A stretch of 64,000 nucleotides of DNA. Origin: Bradyrhizobium sp. CIAT3101. Lineage in GTDB: Bacteria; Pseudomonadota; Alphaproteobacteria; Rhizobiales; Xanthobacteraceae. Of this stretch, positions 8,306 through 16,876 are shown in pieces. The notes under the pieces were generated by a model that was not told where the DNA came from, ran no database searches, and saw only the letters and a program-made list of their open reading frames with translations. A program made the translations under genes and the position numbers. Within the stretch, counting starts at the first letter, position 1; every line of letters starts with the position of its first letter. The DNA lies in contig NZ_CP121634.1 in NCBI RefSeq assembly GCF_029714945.1, forward strand, positions 3,059,001 to 3,123,000. Direction: 5' to 3'.

Positions 8306-9007
8306 ATGTCCGGGTGGCTGAGATCGGTCGGATTGGCTGTGTTTTGTGCGGCCTTCGGCATCACCGAAAGCGTAGCGGCCACCTCGTCGCGTATGGACAT
8401 CCTGTCTGACGATGCCGCCGGCAGCCCTGCCGAAAGCGTCGATGTCGGTGCGGTCAAACCGATTGCCCGGCCAGCCCCGGCCGCGAGCAAGCCTGCGCCC
8501 CGCGGCAATCCACTGTGGTCGGCGCCGCTGTCGGCGCTGACCGCGACCCAGGAGCGCCCGATTTTCTCGGCGACGCGGCGGCCGCCGCCGCGCGCGGTCG
8601 CGGCCGCACCGGCCGAAGTGGCCCGAACGGCGCCGCCGCCGAAGCCGGTCGAGGCGCCGCCACCGCTGATGCTGGTCGGGGCCGTGGTGGGCGAGGGTGA
8701 TGCGATCGCGATCCTCATCAACCGCACGGATCAGAAGATCGTTCGGCTGCGGCAGGGCGAATCGCTGGACGGCTGGTCGCTGGCCTCGGTGCAGCCGCGC
8801 GAGGTGACATTCAAGCAGGGCGATCGCAGCGAGGTGCTGGCGCTCCAGCGGCTGGACGGATCGCCGGCACCGGCAGGGCCGCCCGCAACGGCCGGTGTGC
8901 CTGCGGACAGCGGCAGCAAGCTGACGATGCCGACGACGGCCAACACTTCGTTCGCGCCCTTCGTACCGCGCTCGACGCCAAAGAACGGCGAATCGGACGG
9001 GCTCTGA
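8306..9007 (+). CDS. T2SS GspN/GspC-like protein (HR-type domain)
   Basis: The 233-aa product has a signal peptide or membrane anchor (residues 1-25), a Pro/Ala-rich linker, and the motif PLWSAPLSALTATQERPIFS at about residues 68-87, followed by RRPPP. That motif is typical of the short GspN/GspC-like proteins of alphaproteobacterial T2SS clusters. The following segment (PLMLVGAVVGEGDAIAILIN, then QGESLDGWSLASVQPREVTF) resembles the GspC homology region that contacts the secretin GspD. The C terminus is Pro/Ala/Thr-rich. The start at ATG 8306 has a good Shine-Dalgarno sequence. It is separated from gspM by the autotransporter gene. It could be labelled GspC or GspN; no PDZ domain is visible. 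Confidence 0.75.
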   Translation: MSGWLRSVGLAVFCAAFGITESVAATSSRMDILSDDAAGSPAESVDVGAVKPIARPAPAASKPAPRGNPLWSAPLSALTATQERPIFSATRRPPPRAVAAAPAEVARTAPPPKPVEAPPPLMLVGAVVGEGDAIAILINRTDQKIVRLRQGESLDGWSLASVQPREVTFKQGDRSEVLALQRLDGSPAPAGPPATAGVPADSGSKLTMPTTANTSFAPFVPRSTPKNGESDGL

Positions 9008-9010
9008 GCG

Positions 9011-10153
9011 CTACCGTTCGAGGATCGCCTCCAGCGTTTCGCAGACTCGCTGTTGATGGTGCTCCTGCAGGCCAATCCAGAATGGCAGCCTGATCAAGCG
9101 CTCGGACAAATCGATGGTGCGTGACAGATCGCCGTGCGCGCGTCCGAACTGTCTGCCGGCTGGCGCGGAATGCAACGGGACGTAATGGAAGACCCCCTGG
9201 ATTTGTGCTTGCCGCAACTTTCGGAGCACGGCTCCGCGGTCGGCACCTTGCGGCAGCAGCACGTAATAGAGGTGGCCATTGTGCCGGCACTCAGCGGGTA
9301 CAACCGGGCGCCGCAGCAAGCCCCGCTGCTCGAGCGGCGCCAGCATGGCATGATATCTGTTCCAGATCGCGAGCCGCTCGTCGGTGATATACTCGGCCTG
9401 TTCCAGTTGGGCCCACAGGAAAGCCGCTGTGATGTCGCTCGGCAGATAGGAGGAGCCGATATCCTGCCAGGTGTATTTATCGACCTCGCCGCGGAAGAAG
9501 CGGCCGCGATCGGTGCCCTTCTCGCGCATGATTTCGGCGCGCTGCGCAAACCCAGGATCGTTCACCAGCAGGCAGCCGCCTTCGCCCGACATGATGTTCT
9601 TGGTTTCGTGGAAGCTGAAGCTGCCGAGATCGCCGATGGCGCCGAGCGCCGAGCCCTTGTAGCTCGCCATGATCCCCTGGGCTGCGTCCTCGACGATCCG
9701 CAAATTATGACGCCGCGCGATCGCGACGATCGTGTCCATCTCGCAACCAACGCCGGCATAATGCACCGGCGCGATCGCGCGCGTGCGCGGCGTGATCGCA
9801 GCCTCGATCTGCTGTTCGTCGAGGTTGAGGGTGTCTTCGCGGATGTCGACGAAGACCGGGACCGCGCCGCGCAGCACGAACGCGTTCGCGGTCGAGACAA
9901 AGGTGAACGAAGGCATGATCACCTCGTCCCCGCTCTCGAGGTCGAGCAGCATCGCGGCAATGTCGAGGGCAGAGGTGCAGGAGTGCGTCAACAACGCGCG
10001 CGAACATCCGGTGCGCTGCTCGAGCCATTGATGGCAAAGCTTGGTGAAGTGACCGTCGCCGGACACGTAGCGGCTGTCCAGCGCATTCTGGATGTAGCCG
10101 TGCTCTTTTCCGGTCGCGTAGGGCCGATTGAACGGGATGTACTCGGATGCCAT
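9011..10153 (-). CDS. wecE: dTDP-4-amino-4,6-dideoxygalactose transaminase (WecE/RffA)
   Basis: This 380-aa DegT/DnrJ/EryC1-family, PLP-dependent sugar aminotransferase matches the E. coli WecE pattern along its length: IPFNRPYATGKE at the N terminus, QWLEQRTG, FVSTANAFVLRGA, VEDAAQG and SFHETKN. The Schiff-base lysine is Lys185 and the PLP-ring Asp is Asp156. WecE converts dTDP-4-keto-6-deoxyglucose to dTDP-4-amino-4,6-dideoxygalactose, a nucleotide-sugar precursor for surface glycans. The RmlA/RmlB enzymes that supply the substrate are not in the window. It converges on the gspN-like gene with 3 nt between the stops, and diverges from the flippase gene. Confidence 0.88.
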   Translation of the reverse strand: MASEYIPFNRPYATGKEHGYIQNALDSRYVSGDGHFTKLCHQWLEQRTGCSRALLTHSCTSALDIAAMLLDLESGDEVIMPSFTFVSTANAFVLRGAVPVFVDIREDTLNLDEQQIEAAITPRTRAIAPVHYAGVGCEMDTIVAIARRHNLRIVEDAAQGIMASYKGSALGAIGDLGSFSFHETKNIMSGEGGCLLVNDPGFAQRAEIMREKGTDRGRFFRGEVDKYTWQDIGSSYLPSDITAAFLWAQLEQAEYITDERLAIWNRYHAMLAPLEQRGLLRRPVVPAECRHNGHLYYVLLPQGADRGAVLRKLRQAQIQGVFHYVPLHSAPAGRQFGRAHGDLSRTIDLSERLIRLPFWIGLQEHHQQRVCETLEAILER

Positions 10154-10331
10154 TGCCTAAGCCGTTGAACCACCTTAAGAACCACATTAACGCTCTGGTC
10201 CGAATCCACGTTGACGTTTCCCGCTGCGAAAATCAACTGGCCATCATGTGCAGTCCGGTGCAACGGCCGCGCCGCACCATCGCGGGCACTCGCGACGGAT
10301 CGCGATGTGTTTTCGCGGGGAAGGATGCGGC

Positions 10332-11912
10332 TTGACCGACACGCAAGTTAACGCGCCAGGCGGGACGGACGGCCCCAAAAGCGAAGAGGGCAGCGGTCGC
10401 CTGCATCGGCTCGTTCGCGGCTGGTCGGCGAACCTGGTCCAGATGGTGCTGGGGCTGACCCAGCAATTGCTGCTGATCCCCGCCTTCCTGCACGTCTGGA
10501 GTGGCGACGTGCTCGCGGCGTGGCTTGCGATCTATGCCGCCGGAAGCCTCGTCATCGTGGCGGATGCCGGATTGCAGTTTCGCGCCATCAATCGGTTTCT
10601 CGCCTTCAAGTCCTGTGTCGACTGCGACGGACGCACGGCGAGCGTCTACCACGGGATGCTGCGCATCTATCTCGCCATCGTCGCCGGGCTCGGTGTCCTG
10701 CTTTGCGCGGCCGAGTATCTCGCACCGCCGTCGGCCGTGCTCGGTTTTGGCGCGATGCCGACATTCGACGCCGCGATGCTGGTGATGACAGTGGGAATGC
10801 TGCTGAGCCTGCCCGCCAATCTCTGCTCCGGCCTTTATCGCGTCCGCGGCCTGTATGGCCGGGCCGTGTGGATGCAAAACGCCGCACTGCTGCTCGGCCA
10901 GATCGCGCAGCTCGTCGCGCTCGCCATGTTCGGCAGCCTGCTCGCGGTGGCGATCGCCTTCGTGTCGACGCAGCTGCTGTTCATGGTCTTTATCGTCGGC
11001 TTCGATACGCCGCGCCGCTTCCCGTTCCTGCGCCGTGCCGCAAGGCCGCCGTTGATCGCGCCGTCCTGGCGCTGGAGCATCGGCCAGTTCGGCCGCGCGC
11101 TTCCTTTCGCGATCGCCAACATCACCGAGCTTGCGCTCGTCAACATTCCGGTCCTGCTCGTCTCCGCGCTCGTCACCGATCGCGTCGCGGTTGTGCAATG
11201 GGGGCTGACGCGCGTGATCGCGAGCCTGGTGCGCGGGCTATGTCTCCAAACCGCGTTGCCGCTCGGTGCCGAGCTCGGGCACGATCATGCAATCGGCGAC
11301 AAAGATCGGCTCCGCCGTCTCTACGCGCATGGATCGGTTTTCGTCACCGGGCTCGCTTGCCTGGCGGTCGCGGGCTTTCTGCCGTTCTGGCCCGATTTCT
11401 TCGCGCTGTGGACTCATGGCGGCATACCCTATGACGGGCTGCTCGCCGTAACGCTGCTGCTCGGCTCGGCCGCCGGCGCGCCCTCGCTGATGGCGCTGGT
11501 CTTTGCCAATCACAGCAATCGCGGCGCGCTTCTGATCCGGACCAAGGGATTGCAGTTCGTCGTATTCCTGGTGCTATCCCTCGTCCTGATTCCGCGGCTC
11601 GGGCCGCTCGGTGCGGCCCTTGCGATGGTCGCGAGCGACATTGTCGTCCAGTTCGGGCTGCTCACGCTGGTGATCATATGGCAGACCTTGCGCCACCCGC
11701 TCAGGCATGTCGCGTTCCTGCTGCTCACGGCCGCGGGGATCATCGCGCCGGGCTGGCTGATCGGGCTCGCGATCACCGCGCTCCTGCCGGGAAGCGGGCT
11801 CGTGCATTTCGTGCTGGAATGCGCGATCTGGATCGCGGTGGTCGGTGGGCTCGCAAGCCCGCTCTTGAACACGGCACTGCGCGAGCGGCTGCGGGCGCTG
11901 GTTCCGGCTTAG
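10332..11912 (+). CDS. Polysaccharide flippase, Wzx-like (MVF/MATE superfamily)
   Basis: This integral membrane protein of about 526 aa has roughly 12-14 hydrophobic segments, for example QMVLGLTQQLLLIPAFL, WLAIYAAGSLVIVADAGLQF and LSLVLIPRLGPLGAALAMV. This pattern fits lipid-linked oligosaccharide flippases, which move undecaprenyl-PP-linked repeat units across the inner membrane. I chose TTG at 10332 because GGGGAAGGA lies about 6 nt upstream; the frame is also open from ATG 10305 and ATG 10248. It is surrounded by sugar aminotransferase and glycosyltransferase genes. The substrate is unknown, and a second Wzx-like gene is found at 45599-47032. Confidence 0.78.
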   Translation: MTDTQVNAPGGTDGPKSEEGSGRLHRLVRGWSANLVQMVLGLTQQLLLIPAFLHVWSGDVLAAWLAIYAAGSLVIVADAGLQFRAINRFLAFKSCVDCDGRTASVYHGMLRIYLAIVAGLGVLLCAAEYLAPPSAVLGFGAMPTFDAAMLVMTVGMLLSLPANLCSGLYRVRGLYGRAVWMQNAALLLGQIAQLVALAMFGSLLAVAIAFVSTQLLFMVFIVGFDTPRRFPFLRRAARPPLIAPSWRWSIGQFGRALPFAIANITELALVNIPVLLVSALVTDRVAVVQWGLTRVIASLVRGLCLQTALPLGAELGHDHAIGDKDRLRRLYAHGSVFVTGLACLAVAGFLPFWPDFFALWTHGGIPYDGLLAVTLLLGSAAGAPSLMALVFANHSNRGALLIRTKGLQFVVFLVLSLVLIPRLGPLGAALAMVASDIVVQFGLLTLVIIWQTLRHPLRHVAFLLLTAAGIIAPGWLIGLAITALLPGSGLVHFVLECAIWIAVVGGLASPLLNTALRERLRALVPA

Positions 11913-11921
11913 CCGATGATC

Positions 11922-13130
11922 TCAGCGCGCAGTCAGCGCCAGCCGGTGCTTCAGCCGCTCCAAATGACGGGCGAATTCCCGGTGGCCGGCCTTGGTCTCC
12001 TCGGCGAACTGCGCGAGCCGAAGATGTCCGGCCGCGCTCAGGCGTTCGCGCGTGCCCTCGGCGCGGAGACTGACGATGGCGTCGGCGAGTGAGCGCGGGT
12101 CGTCGTAGTCGAACAGGATCGCAGCGTCGCCGGCTTGCGCCTTGAAGGCTTCGGGGTAGATCACGGGCGTGCCCACGGTCCAGGCTTCGAGCGGCGGCAG
12201 ATTGGTCGGGCCGAAATAGGTCGGCATCACCAGCGCCGATGCGCCGCGGTAGAGCGCGCCGAGCTCGGCGGATTCGACGAAGCCGATGATGGAGATCTGG
12301 TCGGATAATCCCAGGTTACGGATCGCCAGGTCGATCTTGTCGCGACCGCTGCGGTTGGAGCCGCACAGCACCAGCCGCTCGGTGATACCGCGTTCGCGCA
12401 ACAATGCGAGCGCGGCGAGCAGCGTGATGTGGTTCTTGTGCGGCCAGAACTGCGCCGGATAGAACAGATAGCCGGGCTCGAGCCGGTATTTCGCCAGCAC
12501 GGCTGCATCGGCGGCTGCATCGGGCGCGGATCTGCTGACATAGGTCGAGGGCGAGAACGGGATGCAGATCGCGCGCTCCCGCTCCATGGCGTAGCGGCGG
12601 CAAAGATCGTCGATCAGCTCGGACGCATTGACGATCACCGCGACCGCCTTGGTGCTGGCCAGGCGGAACAGGATCTCGCGGCGCTCGAATTCACCGAAGG
12701 TGCGCACTTCCGGAAACTCCGGTGCATCGCGATGGCAGCCGTCGAAGATCGTGATGATGAACGGCAGCTGGTGGAGCAGCAGGTGCCGCTTCGAGGTCGA
12801 GGTGAAATGCACGACGTCGATACCGTCGCGGATCAAGGCGCGCTCGAACGGCGATTTGAGCTCCAGCGCGATCTGGACGAGATCGAACGGACCGCAATAT
12901 TTGAGGAACAGGAAGATGTAATCGACTACGCCGAATTTGCGTATCCGCCCCTCGATGCCGAACTCCTTCAGGATCTCGAGCGTCTTCGGATAGGGCGAGT
13001 ACACCACGATCTCATTGCCGGACTGTGCCGCCCAGTCGCGCAGCCAGAGCAGATCGTTGAGCGGTTGCTGGAAGCCCCCGCCGACGTCGAGGGCCTGCTC
13101 CAGCATCACGGCAACGCGCAGTGGTCTCAC
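11922..13130 (-). CDS. Glycosyltransferase, GT-B fold (GT4/GT1-like)
   Basis: This cytoplasmic sugar transferase of about 402 aa has a C-terminal glycosyl transferases group 1 domain: PAQFWPHKNHITLLAAL, LVLCGSNRSG, GFVESAELGALYRGASALVMPTYFGPTNLPPLEAW. The nucleotide-sugar site includes a PTYFGPTNLPPLEAW motif in which the usual first EX7E Glu is replaced. The N-terminal domain has the glycine-rich VGGGFQQP. The start is GTG 13130, overlapping the methyltransferase stop (GTGA), although the frame continues upstream. It is the last gene of a four-gene overlapping operon. Donor and acceptor are unknown. Confidence 0.82.
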   Translation of the reverse strand: MRPLRVAVMLEQALDVGGGFQQPLNDLLWLRDWAAQSGNEIVVYSPYPKTLEILKEFGIEGRIRKFGVVDYIFLFLKYCGPFDLVQIALELKSPFERALIRDGIDVVHFTSTSKRHLLLHQLPFIITIFDGCHRDAPEFPEVRTFGEFERREILFRLASTKAVAVIVNASELIDDLCRRYAMERERAICIPFSPSTYVSRSAPDAAADAAVLAKYRLEPGYLFYPAQFWPHKNHITLLAALALLRERGITERLVLCGSNRSGRDKIDLAIRNLGLSDQISIIGFVESAELGALYRGASALVMPTYFGPTNLPPLEAWTVGTPVIYPEAFKAQAGDAAILFDYDDPRSLADAIVSLRAEGTRERLSAAGHLRLAQFAEETKAGHREFARHLERLKHRLALTAR

Positions 13131-13894
13131 GGCTTGCCGGCCTTTCTGGCGACGGCGTAGGCGGCCCAGATCTTCGAGTGCGGGGCGTCCTGGGTCAGCC
13201 ATGCGGCGTGGTCGGCCGGCTGAAAGCCGCTGGCCGCGAGCGCCGCGTCGATCTCGAATGGAAACCAGTAACGCATGTGGTGCGCTTCATCGACGCGCCG
13301 GATCGTGGTGCGGTCCGTGTCCTCGCAGAACAGCGTGTAGTTCACCGTAACGGTCGCCGCCTGTTCGTCATGGTCGGATTGCGCAATCCGGGTCAGGCGC
13401 AGCGGCTTCTGCTCGATTACCTTGACGCGCGTCTCGACGCCTTGTGCCAGCACGGCGCCGCCATACCAATAGTCGAAGAACAATACGCCGCCTGGCTTCA
13501 ACGCGGCATGGGCCGTGCGAAACATTGCCGCCAGTGCATCGCGGCTGGCCTGATAGCTGGCGACGTGGAACAGCGACACCACCGCATCGTAGTCGCGTTC
13601 CGGGCCGGTCTCGCAGACATCGCCCTGCCGGAACGGAATCGAGAGCCCGGCCTGCGCGGCGCGCGCCTTGGCGCTCGCGATCATCTCATGGCTGAGATCG
13701 ATGCCGGCGACGCTCCAGCCCCGGCGCGCGAAGGTGAGCGCGTGCAGGCCGGTGCCGCAGCCGAGATCGAGCAGCCGTCCGGAGGAAACGCCGTGGTCGC
13801 GCAGGCGTGCTTCGACGAACGATGTCTCGGCCGCGTAATCCTTGTCCTGATAAAGCAGGTCATACCAGGGCGCGTAGTCGGCGAACACCGTCAC
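13127..13894 (-). CDS. Class I SAM-dependent methyltransferase
   Basis: This 255-aa protein has the SAM-binding motif LLDLGCGTGLHALTFA at about residues 41-56, the acidic motif VAGIDLSHEMI and post-motif DYDAVVSLFHV. It probably methylates a sugar, amino sugar or lipid-linked intermediate, judging by its neighbours, but the acceptor cannot be read from the sequence. The start is GTG 13894 inside the end of the aminotransferase gene (GTGA overlap), and the gene ends in the same kind of overlap with the glycosyltransferase gene, so the four genes are very likely co-translated. Confidence 0.85.
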   Translation of the reverse strand: MTVFADYAPWYDLLYQDKDYAAETSFVEARLRDHGVSSGRLLDLGCGTGLHALTFARRGWSVAGIDLSHEMIASAKARAAQAGLSIPFRQGDVCETGPERDYDAVVSLFHVASYQASRDALAAMFRTAHAALKPGGVLFFDYWYGGAVLAQGVETRVKVIEQKPLRLTRIAQSDHDEQAATVTVNYTLFCEDTDRTTIRRVDEAHHMRYWFPFEIDAALAASGFQPADHAAWLTQDAPHSKIWAAYAVARKAGKP

Positions 13895-15012
13895 GCCAGA
13901 ATCTCCTTGAGCGCCTGTGCGGAGCGCGCGATCTCGTCGTCGGTCAAGGCAAGCCCGCTCGGCAGGTAAAAACCGCGACGGGCGATGTATTCCGCGTTCG
14001 GATGGGATTCATCGAGCATCAGGCCCATCCGGCGCAGCACCGGCTGCTCGTGCATGCACCAGAAGAACGGCCGCGTGCCGATGCCCTTTTCGCCGAGGCG
14101 GCGCATCGCCTCCTTGGCGTCGAAGGGCACGCTGTCGTCCAGCACGACGCCGTAGACCCAGTAGATGTTGTCGGCATAGTTGGTGCGGGCGACCGGGCGG
14201 CGGATGTGGGCGACGTTGCCGAGATGGTCGTCATAGAGCCGGCCGATCCGGCGCTTGAGCTCGACCGTGCGCGGCAGGCGCTCGACCTGGGCGACGCCGA
14301 GCGCGGCCTGGAGGTTGGTCAGGCGCGCGTTCCAGCCGAGGTCCTCGTGAACGAAACGCTGCTGCGGCTGGAAGCAGAGATTGCGGTAGCCCTGCAGGCG
14401 GTCGGCGAGCGTGTCGTCGTCGGTGAGGATCATGCCGCCTTCGCCGGTGGTGACATGCTTGTTGGGATAGAAGCTGAAGGTCGAGACGTCGCCGAAACTG
14501 CCGCAGGGCGCGCCACGATAGGTCTGCCCGTGCATCTCGGCGGCGTCCTCGATCACCCTCAGATCATGCTTGCGCGCAAGCGCCATGATCGGTTCGAGAT
14601 CGACCGGCAGGCCGTAGATGTGCACCAGCATGATCGCGCGCGTGCGCGGCGTGATCGCGGCCTCCACGCCCTCGACCGTCATGTTCCAGGTCGCGGCATC
14701 GCAGTCGACCCCGACCGGGACGAGGCCGGCGCGCACGACGGCCGCGGCACAGCTGATGATCGTGAAGGTCGGGAGGATGACTTCGGAGCCTTCCTCGAGG
14801 CCGAGCGCGTGGACGGCGATGTCGAGCGCGACCGAGCCGTTGGTCACGGCGATGCCGTGGCGCCGTCCGGCGGCTTCCGCCATCGCCTGCTCGAAGCGCT
14901 TGATGAACGGTCCTTCCGAGGAGATCCAGCCGGTGCGGATGCATTCGGCAAGATACTCGGCCTCGTTGCCGTCGAGCAGCGGCGTGTTGACGGGAATGAA
15001 CGGCGAGGTCAC
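13891..15012 (-). CDS. DegT/DnrJ/EryC1 aminotransferase, perosamine-synthetase-like
   Basis: This 373-aa PLP-dependent nucleotide-sugar 4-aminotransferase has the key residues Asp156 (VIEDAAE) and Lys185 (SFYPNKHVTTGEGG). Motifs such as GWISSEG near residues 29-35, DAATWNM and GIGTRPFF recall perosamine synthetases, which convert GDP-4-keto-6-deoxymannose to GDP-perosamine. The substrate is not proven, because no GDP-mannose dehydratase is present here. The GTG start at 15012 overlaps the cupin gene stop (GTGA); a longer frame upstream reads through the cupin gene and is a shadow. Confidence 0.85.
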   Translation of the reverse strand: MTSPFIPVNTPLLDGNEAEYLAECIRTGWISSEGPFIKRFEQAMAEAAGRRHGIAVTNGSVALDIAVHALGLEEGSEVILPTFTIISCAAAVVRAGLVPVGVDCDAATWNMTVEGVEAAITPRTRAIMLVHIYGLPVDLEPIMALARKHDLRVIEDAAEMHGQTYRGAPCGSFGDVSTFSFYPNKHVTTGEGGMILTDDDTLADRLQGYRNLCFQPQQRFVHEDLGWNARLTNLQAALGVAQVERLPRTVELKRRIGRLYDDHLGNVAHIRRPVARTNYADNIYWVYGVVLDDSVPFDAKEAMRRLGEKGIGTRPFFWCMHEQPVLRRMGLMLDESHPNAEYIARRGFYLPSGLALTDDEIARSAQALKEILA

Positions 15013-15455
15013 GGATTTGGACCCTTGATCCGGATTTCCGACTGGGCGACTTCGGCAAAGCGGGTCTTGTCGTTCTCGCCGGAGTAGGGGCCCTGCTTGA
15101 TCTCGAACATCTCGACCGGCTCGAGCACGTGGAAGCCGTGCGCGCCGCTGCACAACAGGATGATGTCGCCGGCGCCGAGCACGCGGCTTTCCAGATAGTT
15201 CTCTTCGACCGTGTAGAAGTCGACCTGGAGCTTGCCCTTCTGGATCAGGAGCACTTCCTGGGTGTAGTGCACCTCGCGCGTCACCTTGTTGTGACGATGC
15301 GGCTCGATGCTCTTGCCCTTCGGATGGCTCATATAGGCGAGCTGCTGCGACAGCTCGGGCGACGAAAAGAAGTGGATACCCGGCTCGCGGAACGAGGCGC
15401 GCACGATGATCGCATAGAGCTGGTCGCCGAATCGAACATGTTCGACGTGTTCCAT
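15009..15455 (-). CDS. Cupin-fold protein of a glycan operon
   Basis: This 148-aa single-domain cupin has motif 1 around PHRHN...EVLLIQKGKLQVDFY (from about residue 52) and motif 2 in GAGDIILLCSGAHGFHVLE. The paired histidines suggest a bound metal. It does not look like the FdtA/QdtA 3,4-ketoisomerases or like WbuC. As first gene of an operon with a sugar aminotransferase, a methyltransferase and a glycosyltransferase, it may be a sugar isomerase, epimerase or regulator; this is inference. Its promoter should lie in 15456-15569, which contains a short hairpin (GTGAC N5 GTCAC, 15487-15501). Confidence 0.8.
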   Translation of the reverse strand: MEHVEHVRFGDQLYAIIVRASFREPGIHFFSSPELSQQLAYMSHPKGKSIEPHRHNKVTREVHYTQEVLLIQKGKLQVDFYTVEENYLESRVLGAGDIILLCSGAHGFHVLEPVEMFEIKQGPYSGENDKTRFAEVAQSEIRIKGPNP

Positions 15456-15569
15456 CTGAGCCTCGACAAAAAACGCTGTAATTTTAGTGACATAGCGTCA
15501 CGCGGGAGCACTTTGGCCATTTTGGCCGGGACCGTCAAGATCAGGCGATCGGGGATTGCGGGAGCGCCG

Positions 15570-16751
15570 CTAGGCCCGCGCGGCGAGCCGCAGGATGGTC
15601 TCGACGCGTTGGCGGAAGGTGTGGCTCGAAAGCGTGCGGGCCTGTCCGGCCGCAGCGATCGCCTGGCGAGCGGGCTCATCGTTGAGATAGCGATCGATCT
15701 GCGCGATACAGTCGTCGGCGGAACGCCAGACAGCGACCTCGCGGCCGGGCTCGAACAGCGTGTGCAGGTTGTCCTTGAAGTCGGTGAGCAGGAAGGCGCC
15801 GATACCGGTTGCTTCGAACAGCCGCGCATTGCCGGCTTCCGGTCCGGCCATGTCGATATGCGAGTTGAGCGTCACGCGCGAGGCTCGCAGCGCCTGATAC
15901 ATGTCCACGCCCCACACCTCGCCCTGGTAACAGCGATGAAGCGGTGACGAGGCGGGCAGCGTATGCAGGCCGCTGCCGAACAGTTTCAGATCGTAGCGGC
16001 GCGCAACAGCTTCCAGCTGCGCCACGCGCTGCTGGTGATCGGCCGATACGGCGCCCACGAACGAGACGTCGATGCTGCGCTCTGGTGCAGGCGGAAGAAC
16101 GTCGAGGATCGCAGGCTCGAATCCCAGGTGGATGACTTCCGAGCGGGCGCCTTGTTGACGAAAGAAATCCACCACCGCGGCGATCTGCGAGATCAGGAGA
16201 TCGTAGACCGACCAATCTTCGCCGCGCGAGGGCACGATTCCAACCTGGCCGACCATGGTGGGGCGGCAGATCTGCTTGATCCGACGCACCAGTCGCGTGT
16301 CGACGTGGAAGAGATCCTGGTTGAGGATCAGGTCCGGTTTGAAGTCCTCGATCTGCGCCAGCAGGATCTGTTCGGACTGCGCGTCGAGGCGCGGGCTCAG
16401 GCCGATCTTGCGGGCGAGCGGCCTCAACACCGGCTTGAAAGGCGCGACGGCGCGTTGCAGCCATCCCGGGATGGCATCGCTCACGGCGGCGCCCGGCGGC
16501 GGCGATGGCGTCACGCTGATGCCATGTTCGCGCGCCCATGCCGTTTGCATCCATCCGTTGTTGACGTGGATGTTGGCGGCCGTGTGCCCGAGGGCTTCGA
16601 AATTGCGCGAGTAGAAGTCGGCCACGCCGAACAGGCTGGCGTTGCGCGCTGCCATCTGCGCGTCGTAGCTCGAATTCTCGAGGCCCGGATGGCGCCGGTA
16701 CAGCCAGGCGAGGAAGCGCTGATAATCTGCGTTGAGGACGAGAACGCGCAC
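15570..16751 (-). CDS. CgeB-like glycosyltransferase
   Basis: This 393-aa protein starts MRVLVLNADYQRFL and has a C-terminal glycosyl-transferase domain of the CgeB/Glyco_trans_1_2 type: SRVTLNSHIDMAGPEAGNARLFEATGIGAFLLTD. Such proteins are common in polysaccharide and spore-coat clusters and transfer sugars from nucleotide donors. The start codon is GTG 16751. It stands alone (115 nt from the cupin operon, 125 nt from the PaaK-like gene) on the same strand as both. The substrate is unknown. Confidence 0.8.
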   Translation of the reverse strand: MRVLVLNADYQRFLAWLYRRHPGLENSSYDAQMAARNASLFGVADFYSRNFEALGHTAANIHVNNGWMQTAWAREHGISVTPSPPPGAAVSDAIPGWLQRAVAPFKPVLRPLARKIGLSPRLDAQSEQILLAQIEDFKPDLILNQDLFHVDTRLVRRIKQICRPTMVGQVGIVPSRGEDWSVYDLLISQIAAVVDFFRQQGARSEVIHLGFEPAILDVLPPAPERSIDVSFVGAVSADHQQRVAQLEAVARRYDLKLFGSGLHTLPASSPLHRCYQGEVWGVDMYQALRASRVTLNSHIDMAGPEAGNARLFEATGIGAFLLTDFKDNLHTLFEPGREVAVWRSADDCIAQIDRYLNDEPARQAIAAAGQARTLSSHTFRQRVETILRLAARA

Positions 16752-16876
16752 GGCCTAGCGCGTCCCGTTCGCGAGTTTGCGAGTGATGTCCCGGCGGAGG
16801 CTCATTTGCGGGTCGAATAGCCCATTCACGGACCGTGCACAATGTCCGGGCGGCCTGAAATCCGGCGGCGCGGGAC

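Noticed and set aside
9134..10168. 344-codon forward frame opposite wecE
   Set aside because: WecE motifs on the minus strand are unambiguous; the forward frame has no recognisable domain.
13807..15087. 426-codon forward frame opposite the DegT aminotransferase
   Set aside because: Antisense to a gene with clear PLP-site motifs and operon overlaps.
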